Shown piece by piece: positions 15,586 to 23,469 of a DNA stretch of 36,492 nt (within the stretch, counting starts at the first letter, position 1; each line of letters starts with the position of its first letter). The stretch is taken from NCBI GenBank assembly GCA_017557185.1, contig JAFZAP010000042.1:1-36492 (forward strand). The letters are read 5' to 3'. Position numbers and translations under genes: made by a program. Source of the DNA: Prevotella sp. (GTDB taxonomy: Bacteria; Bacteroidota; Bacteroidia; Bacteroidales; Bacteroidaceae). The notes under the pieces are model-generated. The model saw only the letters and a list, made by a program, of their open reading frames with translations. It did no database searches and was not told the DNA's origin.

Positions 15586-16988
15586 ACAGGTATCTCGCCC
15601 TCATCATAGCAGTCCTCTCAGGAGCAGAGATGCAAGCCTTCCAGCTTGCACCACGATTGGTCGTTAACATCACCATCGACCAATTGCGCACCGACTACCT
15701 CGAAGCCTTCACCCCACTCTACACGGCCGACGGCTTCCGGAAGCTGCTCAGTCAGGGCGTCACCTACGATGCGGCAAGCTATCCCTACGAACCCGTTGAG
15801 CGCGCGTCGGCCATCGCCACCATCGCTACGGGCACCACTCCCTATTATCACGGCATCATCGGAAACCGATGGCTCGACCGCAACACCCTCCGACCTTTCT
15901 TCTGCGTTGACGACCCGCAACACTATGCTTCGCCACACAAGCTCATGACCTCGACTATCGGCGACGAACTGAAGGTGAGCACACACGGAGCAGCCGTCGT
16001 CTGGAGCGTTGCCGCCAACAAGGAATGCGCCATTCTGTCAGCAGGTCATGCGGCCGACGGAGCCTTGTGGATTGATGAGAATGCGAACCGCTGGCGCACC
16101 TCCACCTACTATTCGGCCGTTACGCCCGAGTGGTTGAAGCAAATCTCTACCATAAAGCAGGAACTCACTAAGAATAAACAACTTACGAACGACGAGGTTG
16201 CCAACATGGCGCTACAGACCATCACCCACACATCGATGGGAACCGATGATGTAAGCGACATGCTGTCGGTCACCCTCTCGGCTACGAAGCCGGGTGGAAA
16301 TATGACAGATTGGCAAACCGAGATGGAGAGTGTCTACATGCAACTCGACAATACGCTCGGTCGCCTCATCACGGGTATCGAGAAGGCGGTGGGCAAAGAG
16401 CGCGTGCTGTTCGTCGTCACGAGTACGGGATACGCCGAGGACACTCCCAGCGACCTCTCGCAATACCGCATCCCTACCGGCACCTTCTATATCAATCGTA
16501 CGGCCAACTTGCTGAACATGTTCCTCTCGGCCGTCTATGGCGAGGGACGCTACATCGAGACGTGTTTCGGCAACCAGATGTACGTGAACCACAAGCTCCT
16601 CGAGCAAAAGCGCATCAGCATCTCAGAACTGCTGCAACGCTCGCAAGACTTCCTCGTGCAGAACTCAGGAGTGGCCGACGTCTATACGGCAGAGCGACTG
16701 CTGGCTGGCAACAACGACATTCTGAAGCTTCGCAACGGCTTCTCGCCCACGCTCAGCGGCGATATCATCATCGAAGTGACGCCCGGCTGGCGACTGCTCA
16801 ACGAAGACACGATGGAGTCGTTCACGTCGCGTACTGGCTTCATCCCCTTCCCCATCATCTTCTACGGGGCAGGAACGCATGCCGAGCGCATCGCTATCCC
16901 CGTCACCACCGAGCGAATAGCACCCACGATAGCCAAGAGTATCCGCATCAGAGCACCAAACGCATGCTCGGCAGAGCCGTTGTTCTAG
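15582..16988 (+). CDS. Secreted alkaline-phosphatase-superfamily protein, probably catalytically inactive
   Basis: 468 residues with a signal peptide (about 1-19). The fold is the type I phosphodiesterase/PafA-like group: LVVNITIDQLRTDYL at the N-terminus, TGTTPYYHGIIGN, YMQLDNTLGRLI, LSGDIIIEVTPGW and ERIAPTIAKSIRI. Comparing with the family pattern as I remember it, the first metal Asp is present (D33), but the nucleophile position appears to be R74, the D..H pair of SATDxxGH reads K236 and N240, and the ADHG metal motif reads S281-T282-G283-Y284. Most metal ligands would be lost, so this looks like a pseudo-enzyme with a binding or structural role in the periplasm. Its start overlaps the Lnb-like stop by 4 bases. 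The stop codon lies in a heptamer repeat. Confidence 0.75.
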   Translation: MNRYLALIIAVLSGAEMQAFQLAPRLVVNITIDQLRTDYLEAFTPLYTADGFRKLLSQGVTYDAASYPYEPVERASAIATIATGTTPYYHGIIGNRWLDRNTLRPFFCVDDPQHYASPHKLMTSTIGDELKVSTHGAAVVWSVAANKECAILSAGHAADGALWIDENANRWRTSTYYSAVTPEWLKQISTIKQELTKNKQLTNDEVANMALQTITHTSMGTDDVSDMLSVTLSATKPGGNMTDWQTEMESVYMQLDNTLGRLITGIEKAVGKERVLFVVTSTGYAEDTPSDLSQYRIPTGTFYINRTANLLNMFLSAVYGEGRYIETCFGNQMYVNHKLLEQKRISISELLQRSQDFLVQNSGVADVYTAERLLAGNNDILKLRNGFSPTLSGDIIIEVTPGWRLLNEDTMESFTSRTGFIPFPIIFYGAGTHAERIAIPVTTERIAPTIAKSIRIRAPNACSAEPLF

Positions 16989-17017
16989 GATCTAGACACT
17001 AGAATCTAGAAACTATT
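16983..17017. repeat. Heptamer tandem array over the stop codon of the phosphatase-like gene
   Basis: Five 7-base units: GTTCTAG, GATCTAG, ACACTAG, AATCTAG, AAACTAT. The stop TAG of the upstream gene (16986-16988) is within the first unit. The CTAG density is notable because CTAG is uncommon in most bacterial DNA. Confidence 0.8.
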
Positions 17018-17074
17018 TTCCTCCCATTTTTTCTTTTTTAATTTAATAATGTGCAGATTACGGAATTTTATTCG

Positions 17075-17082
17075 TAATTTTG
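17075..17082 (+). promoter_or_regulatory. -7 promoter box for secA
   Basis: TAATTTTG in the context TTATTCGTAATTTTGC, identical over 16 bases to the lepA box (minus strand, 33202-33217) and one base different from the hisH box. It predicts a leader of about 70 bases. Confidence 0.65.
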
Positions 17083-17158
17083 CAGGCGCTTAGGGCATTC
17101 CCCCTCGTGGGATTCCCGACGTCGACAACATAGAAACAACAAAATAGTAATATAAAAG

Positions 17159-20100
17159 ATGAATTTCAACAAATTTCTCAAGTCACTCTTCGGCGACAAA
17201 TCGGTGCGTGACATGAAACTTATTCAGCCTCTCGTGGAAGAGGTGAAGAAAGTGTATCCCGAAATCGAGAAGCTCAGCAACGACGAGTTGCGCGCAAAGA
17301 CGAAGGAGATACAGAAGTACGTGCAGGATTCGGCACGCGAGAAGAAGGATAAAATCGAAGAGCTGAAGGCAACCATCGAAGAAACGCCGCTCGACGAGCG
17401 TGAAGCTATCTTCAACCAGATCGACAAGCTCGACAAGGAAGCTCTCGAGATCTTCGAGAAGGCACTCGACGAAGTGATGCCCGTTGCCTTCAGCATCGTG
17501 AAGGAGACTGCCCGCCGTTTTGCGGAGAACGAGGAGACTATCGTGACAGCTACCGACTTCGACCGCGAACTGGCTGCCGACCCGAAGAAGGACTTCATCA
17601 CCATCGACGGCGACAAGGCCATCTACCACAACCACTGGACGGCTGGCGGCAACGACCTGAAGTGGGAGATGATCCACTACGACGTGCAACTCTTCGGCGG
17701 TATCGCCCTCCATCAAGGAAAGATTGCCGAGATGGCAACGGGTGAAGGTAAGACCCTCGTGGCCACACTCCCCGTATTCCTTAATGCGCTCACGGGCAAC
17801 GGTGTTCACGTCGTGACGGTGAACGACTATCTGGCCAAGCGTGACTCCGAGTGGATGGGACCGCTCTATATGTTCAACGGCTTGAGCGTCGACTGTATCG
17901 ACAAGCATAAGCCCAACTCCGACGAGCGCCGCCGTGCCTATAATGCCGACATCACCTTCGGTACGAACAACGAGTTCGGTTTCGACTACCTGCGCGACAA
18001 TATGGCCTCATCGCCACAAGACCTCGTGCAACGTCGACACAACTACGCAATCGTCGACGAGGTCGACTCCGTGTTGGTCGACGATGCCCGTACGCCGCTC
18101 ATCATCTCCGGTCCCGTGCCCAAGGGCGACGACCAGATGTTCGAGGAGTATCAGCCGCTGGTGGAGCGACTCGTCGATGTGCAGCGCAAGCTCGCCACAC
18201 AATATCTGGCTGATGCCAAGCAGAAGATTACGCAAGGACAGTCGCTCGTGGAGCAAGGCCAGAAGAAGGAAGGTCAGGAGATGCTCGACGAAGGCTTCGT
18301 GTCACTCTTCCGCTCATACAAGTGTATGCCGAAGAACAAGCCCCTCATCAAGTACCTCTCTGAAGAAGGTATCAAGGCCGGTATGCTCAAGACGGAGGAA
18401 ATGTTCATGGAGAACAACAACCGCCGTATGCCCGAGGCCGTCGAGCCGCTCTTCTTCGTCGTTGAGGAGAAGCTCAACTCGTGCGAGCTCACCGATAAGG
18501 GTACCGACTGGCTGGCTTCGCAGGTGAACGACCGCGACCTCTTCGTGCTTCCCGATATCACTTCGGAACTCTCCGCCCTCGAGGCCGAGAAGGACCTCAC
18601 CGAGGAACAGCGTGTCGACAAGAAGGACGAGTTGCTCAATCACTATGCCGTACAGAGCGAGCGCGTGCACACCATCCGCCAGCTGCTCAAGGCCTACTGC
18701 ATGTTCAACAAAGACGACGAATACGTGGTCATCGACGGCGAAGTGAAGATCGTCGACGAGCAGACTGGTCGTATTATGGAAGGTCGCCGTTGGAGCGACG
18801 GACTCCATCAGGCCGTTGAAGCAAAGGAGCACGTGAAGGTGGAAGCCGCTACGCAGACCTTCGCCACCATCACCCTGCAGAACTACTTCCGTATGTATCA
18901 CAAGCTTGCAGGTATGACCGGTACCGCTTCGACCGAGGCTGGTGAGTTCTGGGATATCTACAAGCTCGATGTGGTGGAGATTCCTACCAACAAGCCCGTT
19001 ATCCGTAACGACCAGGACGACCGCGTTTATAAGACCGCACGCGAGAAGTATCGCGCCGTGATCGAGGAAATCGTCGAGATGCGCGCCAACGGCCGTCCCT
19101 GCCTCGTGGGTACGACATCGGTCGAGATTTCGGAGATGCTCTCGAAGATGCTCTCGATGCGTAAGATTCCACACCAGGTGCTGAATGCTAAGCTCCACCA
19201 GAAGGAAGCCGACATCGTCGCTCTCGCCGGTCAGTCGACACAAGGCACCGCCTACGTGTCCATCGACGGCCGCGCCTTCTGCGACAAGCCTTCTGCTTTG
19301 CGCCACAATCAGGAGCTCGCCGACACCGATAAGAAATATGCTGATGAAGACACGACCGTCGTGCGCGAAGAGCAGCGCCTGCTCGGTGCCGTCACGATCG
19401 CAACCAATATGGCCGGTCGTGGTACCGATATCAAGCTTTCCGACGATGTGAAAGCCGCCGGAGGTCTGGCCATCATCGGTACAGAGCGTCACGAGAGCCG
19501 CCGCGTCGACCGCCAGCTGCGTGGTCGTGCCGGTCGTCAGGGTGACCCGGGAAGCAGCGTGTTCTACGTGTCACTCGAGGACAAGCTCATGCGTCTGTTC
19601 GGTTCTGAGCGCATCGCATCGGTGATGGACCGCCTCGGATTCAAGGAGGGCGAACGTATTGAGAGTGGTATGATCACCAAGAACATCGAGCGTGCACAGA
19701 AGAAGGTCGAGGAGAACAACTTCGGTATTCGTAAGCACCTGCTCGAATACGACGACGTGATGAACAAGCAGCGTACCGTTGTCTACGAGAAGCGCCGTCA
19801 CGCCCTGATGGGTGAGCGCATCGGAATGGATATCGCCAACATCATCTGGGACCGCACCATCAACATCATCGACAACAACGACTATCAGGGTTGCCGCGAG
19901 GAGTTCCTGAAGGTGCTCTCGATGGAGTGTCCGTTCACATCGGAAGAGTTCATCAACACCAGCCGCGACCACCTCTACGAGCAAGCCTTCCAGGCTGCTA
20001 TGCAGGCCTTCACCCGCAAGACCGAGCGTCTGCAGACCGTCGCCTGGCCCGTCATCAAGCAGGTGTTCGAGAATCAGAGCGAGATGTACGAGCGCATCCT

Positions 20101-20650
20101 CGTGCCTATCACCGACGGAAAGCGCGTCTATAACATCCCCTGCAACCTCCGCGAAGCCTACGACACCGAGGCGAAGTCGGTCGTGAAGCAGTTCGAGAAG
20201 ACCATCATGCTTCACATCATCGACGACTGCTGGAAGGAGAACCTGCGCCAGCTCGACGAACTGCGCCACTCGGTGCAGAACGCCAGCTACGAGCAGAAAG
20301 ACCCGTTGCTCATCTTCAAGCTGGAGAGTGCGAAGCTCTTCGACGATATGGTGAACGATATGAACAACCGCATCTCCTCGATCCTCACACGCGGACAGAT
20401 TCCAGAATTGGAACAGCAGGAGGTGCGCGAGGCCGCTCCCGAGCAGCGTTCGCAGCGCTACAACGAGCAGCGTGGCAACGAACTCGTCGATCCGAACCAG
20501 GAGGCTGCCGCCCACACCGATACTCGTGGCGGTGCCCAGCAGCAACAGCGTCGCCAGCCCATCGTGAAGGACAAGCTTCCCGGCCGCAACGATCCCTGTC
20601 CTTGCGGAAGCGGTAAGAAATTCAAGAACTGTCACGGACGCGGCTTGTAA
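17159..20650 (+). CDS. secA: Preprotein translocase ATPase SecA
   Basis: Motor that drives preproteins through SecYEG. 1163 residues, longer than E. coli SecA (901) as usual in Bacteroidetes. Seen in order: N-terminal [11 protein letters not shown], Walker A GEGKT (195-199), [32 protein letters not shown] (near 299), an extra charged region about 330-520, the [13 protein letters not shown] and [13 protein letters not shown] helicase motifs, helical wing and scaffold, and a C-terminal zinc site C1147-C1149-C1158-H1159 that in other bacteria binds SecB or phospholipid. It has its own promoter. The signal peptides and lipoproteins encoded nearby depend on it. Confidence 0.98.
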   Translation: MNFNKFLKSLFGDKSVRDMKLIQPLVEEVKKVYPEIEKLSNDELRAKTKEIQKYVQDSAREKKDKIEELKATIEETPLDEREAIFNQIDKLDKEALEIFEKALDEVMPVAFSIVKETARRFAENEETIVTATDFDRELAADPKKDFITIDGDKAIYHNHWTAGGNDLKWEMIHYDVQLFGGIALHQGKIAEMATGEGKTLVATLPVFLNALTGNGVHVVTVNDYLAKRDSEWMGPLYMFNGLSVDCIDKHKPNSDERRRAYNADITFGTNNEFGFDYLRDNMASSPQDLVQRRHNYAIVDEVDSVLVDDARTPLIISGPVPKGDDQMFEEYQPLVERLVDVQRKLATQYLADAKQKITQGQSLVEQGQKKEGQEMLDEGFVSLFRSYKCMPKNKPLIKYLSEEGIKAGMLKTEEMFMENNNRRMPEAVEPLFFVVEEKLNSCELTDKGTDWLASQVNDRDLFVLPDITSELSALEAEKDLTEEQRVDKKDELLNHYAVQSERVHTIRQLLKAYCMFNKDDEYVVIDGEVKIVDEQTGRIMEGRRWSDGLHQAVEAKEHVKVEAATQTFATITLQNYFRMYHKLAGMTGTASTEAGEFWDIYKLDVVEIPTNKPVIRNDQDDRVYKTAREKYRAVIEEIVEMRANGRPCLVGTTSVEISEMLSKMLSMRKIPHQVLNAKLHQKEADIVALAGQSTQGTAYVSIDGRAFCDKPSALRHNQELADTDKKYADEDTTVVREEQRLLGAVTIATNMAGRGTDIKLSDDVKAAGGLAIIGTERHESRRVDRQLRGRAGRQGDPGSSVFYVSLEDKLMRLFGSERIASVMDRLGFKEGERIESGMITKNIERAQKKVEENNFGIRKHLLEYDDVMNKQRTVVYEKRRHALMGERIGMDIANIIWDRTINIIDNNDYQGCREEFLKVLSMECPFTSEEFINTSRDHLYEQAFQAAMQAFTRKTERLQTVAWPVIKQVFENQSEMYERILVPITDGKRVYNIPCNLREAYDTEAKSVVKQFEKTIMLHIIDDCWKENLRQLDELRHSVQNASYEQKDPLLIFKLESAKLFDDMVNDMNNRISSILTRGQIPELEQQEVREAAPEQRSQRYNEQRGNELVDPNQEAAAHTDTRGGAQQQQRRQPIVKDKLPGRNDPCPCGSGKKFKNCHGRGL

Positions 20651-20684
20651 TCCAAAACGTATTCATTCCACACAAACAAATAAC

Positions 20685-20714
20685 AAGAAGGGTTGACACG
20701 CATCAGCCCTTCTT
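20685..20714 (+). terminator. Hairpin between secA and the ABC ATPase
   Basis: 12-bp stem AAGAAGGGTTGA / TCAGCCCTTCTT with one G-T pair and loop CACGCA. It is followed by CATAGAAAAAACC, without a T-run, so it may attenuate or stabilise the secA mRNA end rather than terminate fully. Confidence 0.5.
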
Positions 20715-20736
20715 CATAGAAAAAACCAACACGACT

Positions 20737-21462
20737 ATGGTCGGCATTAACATCAACAACCTGAAAAAGTCGTTCGGCGAGAATGTAGCCGTCGACATCG
20801 ATCATTTTGAAATCCACAAGGGCGATATGCTCGGACTTGTCGGTAACAACGGAGCCGGTAAGACCACTCTCTTCCGTCTGTTGCTCGACTTGCTCGAAGC
20901 CAACGAGGGCGAAATAGGAATCATCCATCCCTCCGCAGAGGCTTCCATCAATCCCGCCAAGAGCGAGGAGTGGAAACAATTCACCGGAGCCTACATCGAC
21001 GAGGCCTTCCTCATCGACTTCCTCACACCCGAGGAGTACTTCCAGTTCGTGGCTCAGGCAAACCGTATGACGCAGGAGGAAACCGACGAACGGCTGGCTC
21101 CCTTCGAGCATTTCATGCAAGGCGAGATCCTGGGACAGAAGAAACTCATCCGCGACCTGAGTGCGGGCAACAAGCAGAAGGTGGGTATCATCTCGACGAT
21201 GCTCACCCGACCCGACCTGATCATTCTCGACGAGCCGTTCAACTTCCTCGACCCGTCGTCGCAGATCATCCTGAAGCGTCTGCTCAAAGAGTATCACGAG
21301 ACCACAGGTGCCACCATCCTCATCTCCAGTCACAACCTGCAGCACACCATCGACATCTCGACGCGTATCGCACTACTGGAGAAAGGCCACATAGTGAAGG
21401 ATCTGCTCAACGAAGCCGGCAGCGCAGAAGCTGAACTTGAGCAATACTTCAACGTAGAATAA
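20737..21462 (+). CDS. ABC transporter ATP-binding protein (permease not in window)
   Basis: 241 residues. Walker A GNNGAGKTT, Q-loop region YIDEAFLIDFLTPEE, signature LSAGNKQKVGI, Walker B LIILDEPFNFLD and switch histidine in SSHNLQHT, in the order of a Bacteroidetes ABC-2 type exporter ATPase. The final residues are acidic. ABC-2 exporters of this kind usually have a membrane partner next to them; none is present here, as the gene is followed by a terminator and a long repeat array. Substrate unknown. A hairpin separates it from secA and no own promoter box is evident. Confidence 0.85.
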   Translation: MVGININNLKKSFGENVAVDIDHFEIHKGDMLGLVGNNGAGKTTLFRLLLDLLEANEGEIGIIHPSAEASINPAKSEEWKQFTGAYIDEAFLIDFLTPEEYFQFVAQANRMTQEETDERLAPFEHFMQGEILGQKKLIRDLSAGNKQKVGIISTMLTRPDLIILDEPFNFLDPSSQIILKRLLKEYHETTGATILISSHNLQHTIDISTRIALLEKGHIVKDLLNEAGSAEAELEQYFNVE

Positions 21463-21505
21463 ATAGTCCATAAAAAATCATCCCAGCCTCAACTCATAGG
21501 CTATG

Positions 21506-21538
21506 CGCCCCGTTACTCGCAAGTAGCGGGGCGTTTCT
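21506..21538 (+). terminator. Intrinsic terminator of the ABC ATPase gene
   Basis: 12-bp stem CGCCCCGTTACT / AGTAGCGGGGCG with one G-T pair and loop CGCA, followed by TTTCT. Confidence 0.75.
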
Positions 21539-21568
21539 AATACACCTATACCATTCCTCCAATATTTC

Positions 21569-21876
21569 TAGAGCAATCATCCGCTTCAATAAATTAAGTT
21601 AATTTGATGAGTAAATTAAGTTAATTTATAAAGCAAATTAAGTTATTTTACTGAGTAAATTAAGTTAATTTACCGAACAAATTAAGTTAATTTGCTGAAC
21701 AAAATCAGTTAATTCATAAAATCAAAGCAATCTTCTACATAAACTAGAGCATGCTTCTATACAAACGAGAGCATGCTTCTATACGAACGAGAGCATGCTT
21801 CTATACAAACGAGAGCATGCTTCTGGATGAACTAGAGCATGCTTCTGGATGAACTAGAGCATGCCTCTATACAAAT
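21569..21876. repeat. 22-base-period array, 14 units in one unbroken phase
   Basis: 308 bases = 14 x 22 without a single indel. Unit 1 (21569) starts TAGAGCAATC. Units 2-7 (21591-21722) carry AAATTAA-G-TTAATTT, a perfect 7-bp palindrome in units 2, 3, 5 and 6 and diverged in units 4 and 7. Unit 8 (21723) is intermediate. Units 9-14 (21745-21876) carry AGCATGCT, a perfect 8-bp palindrome in all but the last, with tails alternating between CTATACAAAC and CTGGATGAAC. The array fills most of the 487-base gap between convergent genes (21463-21949) and stops 3 bases before the hairpin at 21880. Confidence 0.95.
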
Positions 21877-21879
21877 GAA

Positions 21880-21916
21880 ATGGGAAGACGAACGGAATCA
21901 TCCGCTGTCTTCCCAT
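21880..21916 (-). terminator. Terminator of the yebC-TSCPD operon, possibly bidirectional
   Basis: Perfect 10-bp stem ATGGGAAGAC / GTCTTCCCAT, with a further inner CGG/CCG pairing. The minus strand continues TTTCATTTG, the plus strand CGTTCTTTTG. Confidence 0.7.
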
Positions 21917-21949
21917 CGTTCTTTTGTTTGCAACAAATGCAATCGCCGG

Positions 21950-22204
21950 TCAACTGAGCACTTCGTCGAGCGCACGCGACAACTGGTCGGGACAACTGGT
22001 CGGTTTGCTGCCGCAGGTGATGCCTTTCAGCATATCCCTGACTTCCTGAGCCTTCCGACCCGTCACCAACTTACAAACACCTTTCAGGTTGCCGTTGCAG
22101 CCGCCCTCAAAGCGGATGTCCTCAATCACGCCGTCGTCGCTGACGACAACTTCAATCAGACGACTACAAGTTCCCTGCGTCTGATACTGCACACGCTTGC
22201 TCAT
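21950..22204 (-). CDS. Small TSCPD-domain protein (TIGR03905 type)
   Basis: 84 residues, complete. It contains the diagnostic TSCPD motif in GSKPTSCPDQL near the C-terminus and conserved glycine/cysteine loops (RFEGGCNGNLKG, VTGRKAQEV, LKGITCG). The domain is also found at the end of some ribonucleotide reductases, but the function of the small stand-alone form is unknown; the cysteines suggest metal or redox chemistry. It follows yebC by 25 bases and uses the same terminator, so the two form an operon. Confidence 0.85.
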   Translation of the reverse strand: MSKRVQYQTQGTCSRLIEVVVSDDGVIEDIRFEGGCNGNLKGVCKLVTGRKAQEVRDMLKGITCGSKPTSCPDQLSRALDEVLS

Positions 22205-22229
22205 AGGAATGATTGCTTTGTGAAGAGAA

Positions 22230-22961
22230 TTATTCCTCCTCGGGCTTCATGTTCGTATAAACAGTCTGCACGTCGTCGAAGTCCTCCAGACGCTCCACCA
22301 TCTTGTCGATGGTCTCGCGCTGCTCGGGCGTAACGTCCTTCAGGTCGTTGGGGATGCGGGTAAACTCTGCTCCCGTCACCTCGAAGCCGTTCTCCTCCAG
22401 ATGCTTCTGGATAGCGCCGAACGACGAGGGATCACCATAAATCGTGATGGAGTTCTCTTCCTCGTCCTCGTCGAACTCGTCTTCTACGCCGTAGTCGATC
22501 AGGTCGAGAATCAGCTCGTCCATATCCAGCCCGTCCTTCTTCTTGAAGGTGAAGACGGCCTTGTGGTCGAACAGGAAACTCAGCGAACCCTGCGTGCCCA
22601 GGTTTCCGTTGAACTTGTTGAAAACTGAACGCACATCGCCTACGGTACGGGTGGTGTTGTCGGTCAGCGTCTCCACGAAGATAGCGATTCCGTGAGGGCC
22701 GTATCCCTCGTAGGTCACTTCCTTGTAGTCGCTCTGGTCCTTACCCATCGCGTTCTTGATAGCACGCTCGATGTTGTCCTTCGGCATGTTCTCGCGCTTG
22801 GCGTTGGCGATAATAGCACGCAGCGCGGGGTTCATGTCGGGCTCGGGACCGCCAGCCTTCACGGCGATGGCAATCTGCTTACCAATCTTGGTAAATGTCT
22901 TGGCCATATGGCCCCATCTCTTCAGCTTTGCAGCCTTACGATATTCAAATGCTCTTCCCAT
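22230..22961 (-). CDS. yebC: YebC/PmpR-family translation or transcription factor
   Basis: 243 residues, full family length. N-terminal MGRAFEYRKAAKLKRW (Bacteroidetes form of the GRSKWANIKHRK start), a lysine-rich first domain with MNPALRAIIANAKRENMPKDNIERAIK, then YEGYGPHGIAIFVETLTDN and RTVGDVRSVFNKFNGNLG, and an acidic third domain ending DVQTVYTNMKPEEE. Members were first described as DNA-binding regulators; more recent work links them to ribosome function at proline-rich stalls. Upstream is a repeat bounding the GxxExxY gene, which may have separated yebC from its native promoter: no TAnnTTTG box is seen there. Confidence 0.93.
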   Translation of the reverse strand: MGRAFEYRKAAKLKRWGHMAKTFTKIGKQIAIAVKAGGPEPDMNPALRAIIANAKRENMPKDNIERAIKNAMGKDQSDYKEVTYEGYGPHGIAIFVETLTDNTTRTVGDVRSVFNKFNGNLGTQGSLSFLFDHKAVFTFKKKDGLDMDELILDLIDYGVEDEFDEDEEENSITIYGDPSSFGAIQKHLEENGFEVTGAEFTRIPNDLKDVTPEQRETIDKMVERLEDFDDVQTVYTNMKPEEE

Positions 22962-22975
22962 AATTTTAATATTTA

Positions 22976-23003
22976 CCGCAGATTACGCAGATTACACAGA
23001 TTT
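22976..23003 (-). repeat. Left inverted copy of the 9-base-periodic repeat bounding the GxxExxY gene
   Basis: Plus-strand sequence starts ACCGCAGATTACGCAGATTA and continues CACAGATT: three 9-base near-repeats of GCAGATTAC. It matches the complement of the right copy (23436-23463) at 25 of 28 positions. It runs to the stop codon of the GxxExxY gene. Confidence 0.85.
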
Positions 23004-23409
23004 AATAATCGTTTGCAATCCTCTCATACTGCAGGCTTAAGTTTTTGAAATTAATAATTAATCCTCTTGATAATCCTGTTGCTTTCAAATAATGAATTAC
23101 TTGAGCACGATGTATATCGGCTATATCCTCGACAGTCTTCAACTCTACCACTACTTCACCATAGCAAAGGAAATCTGCGTAATATTTTGTCTTGAGGGGT
23201 ATTCCGTCATAGATAATATCCAACTCTTTTTCTCGTTCGTAAGGAATACGTCTATTACGGAACTCCACTTCTAAAGCATCACCATAGACAGCTTCTAGAA
23301 ATCCCGGGCCTAACTCCCGATGAACTCTCATGGCTGCTCCTATGATTGCATAGGTTTTCTCATCCTTTTGTTTATAACTCTTCAGCAAATCCATAGAATT
23401 AAGAATCAT
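23002..23409 (-). CDS. GxxExxY protein, PD-(D/E)xK nuclease-like fold
   Basis: 135 residues from the ATG at 23409 (a GTG one codon earlier and an ATG at 23394 are alternatives). The name-giving motif is G36-F-L-E39-A-V-Y42, preceded by GAAMRVHRELGP. A D79...E89-x-K91 arrangement (YADFLCYGEVVVELK) resembles PD-(D/E)xK nucleases. The family is widespread and often multicopy in Bacteroidetes; its function is not established. The gene stands alone between yebC and pheT and is bounded by inverted copies of a dispersed repeat; its TAA stop touches the left copy. This suggests a transposable or gene-cassette-like unit. Confidence 0.88.
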   Translation of the reverse strand: MILNSMDLLKSYKQKDEKTYAIIGAAMRVHRELGPGFLEAVYGDALEVEFRNRRIPYEREKELDIIYDGIPLKTKYYADFLCYGEVVVELKTVEDIADIHRAQVIHYLKATGLSRGLIINFKNLSLQYERIANDY

Positions 23410-23435
23410 CACCGATTAAAGGAACCAATAATAAT

Positions 23436-23463
23436 CTTTATAATCTGTGTAATCTGCGGTTAA
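23436..23463 (+). repeat. Right inverted copy of the 9-base-periodic repeat
   Basis: Ends with TAATCTGTGTAATCTGCGGT, inverted relative to the left copy. It lies 7 bases before the pheT stop codon and 26 bases upstream of the GxxExxY start. Confidence 0.85.
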
Positions 23464-23469
23464 AAACCT

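Noticed and set aside
21569-21876. CRISPR array
   Set aside because: The 22-base units follow each other directly, with no unique spacers, and there are no cas genes in the window.
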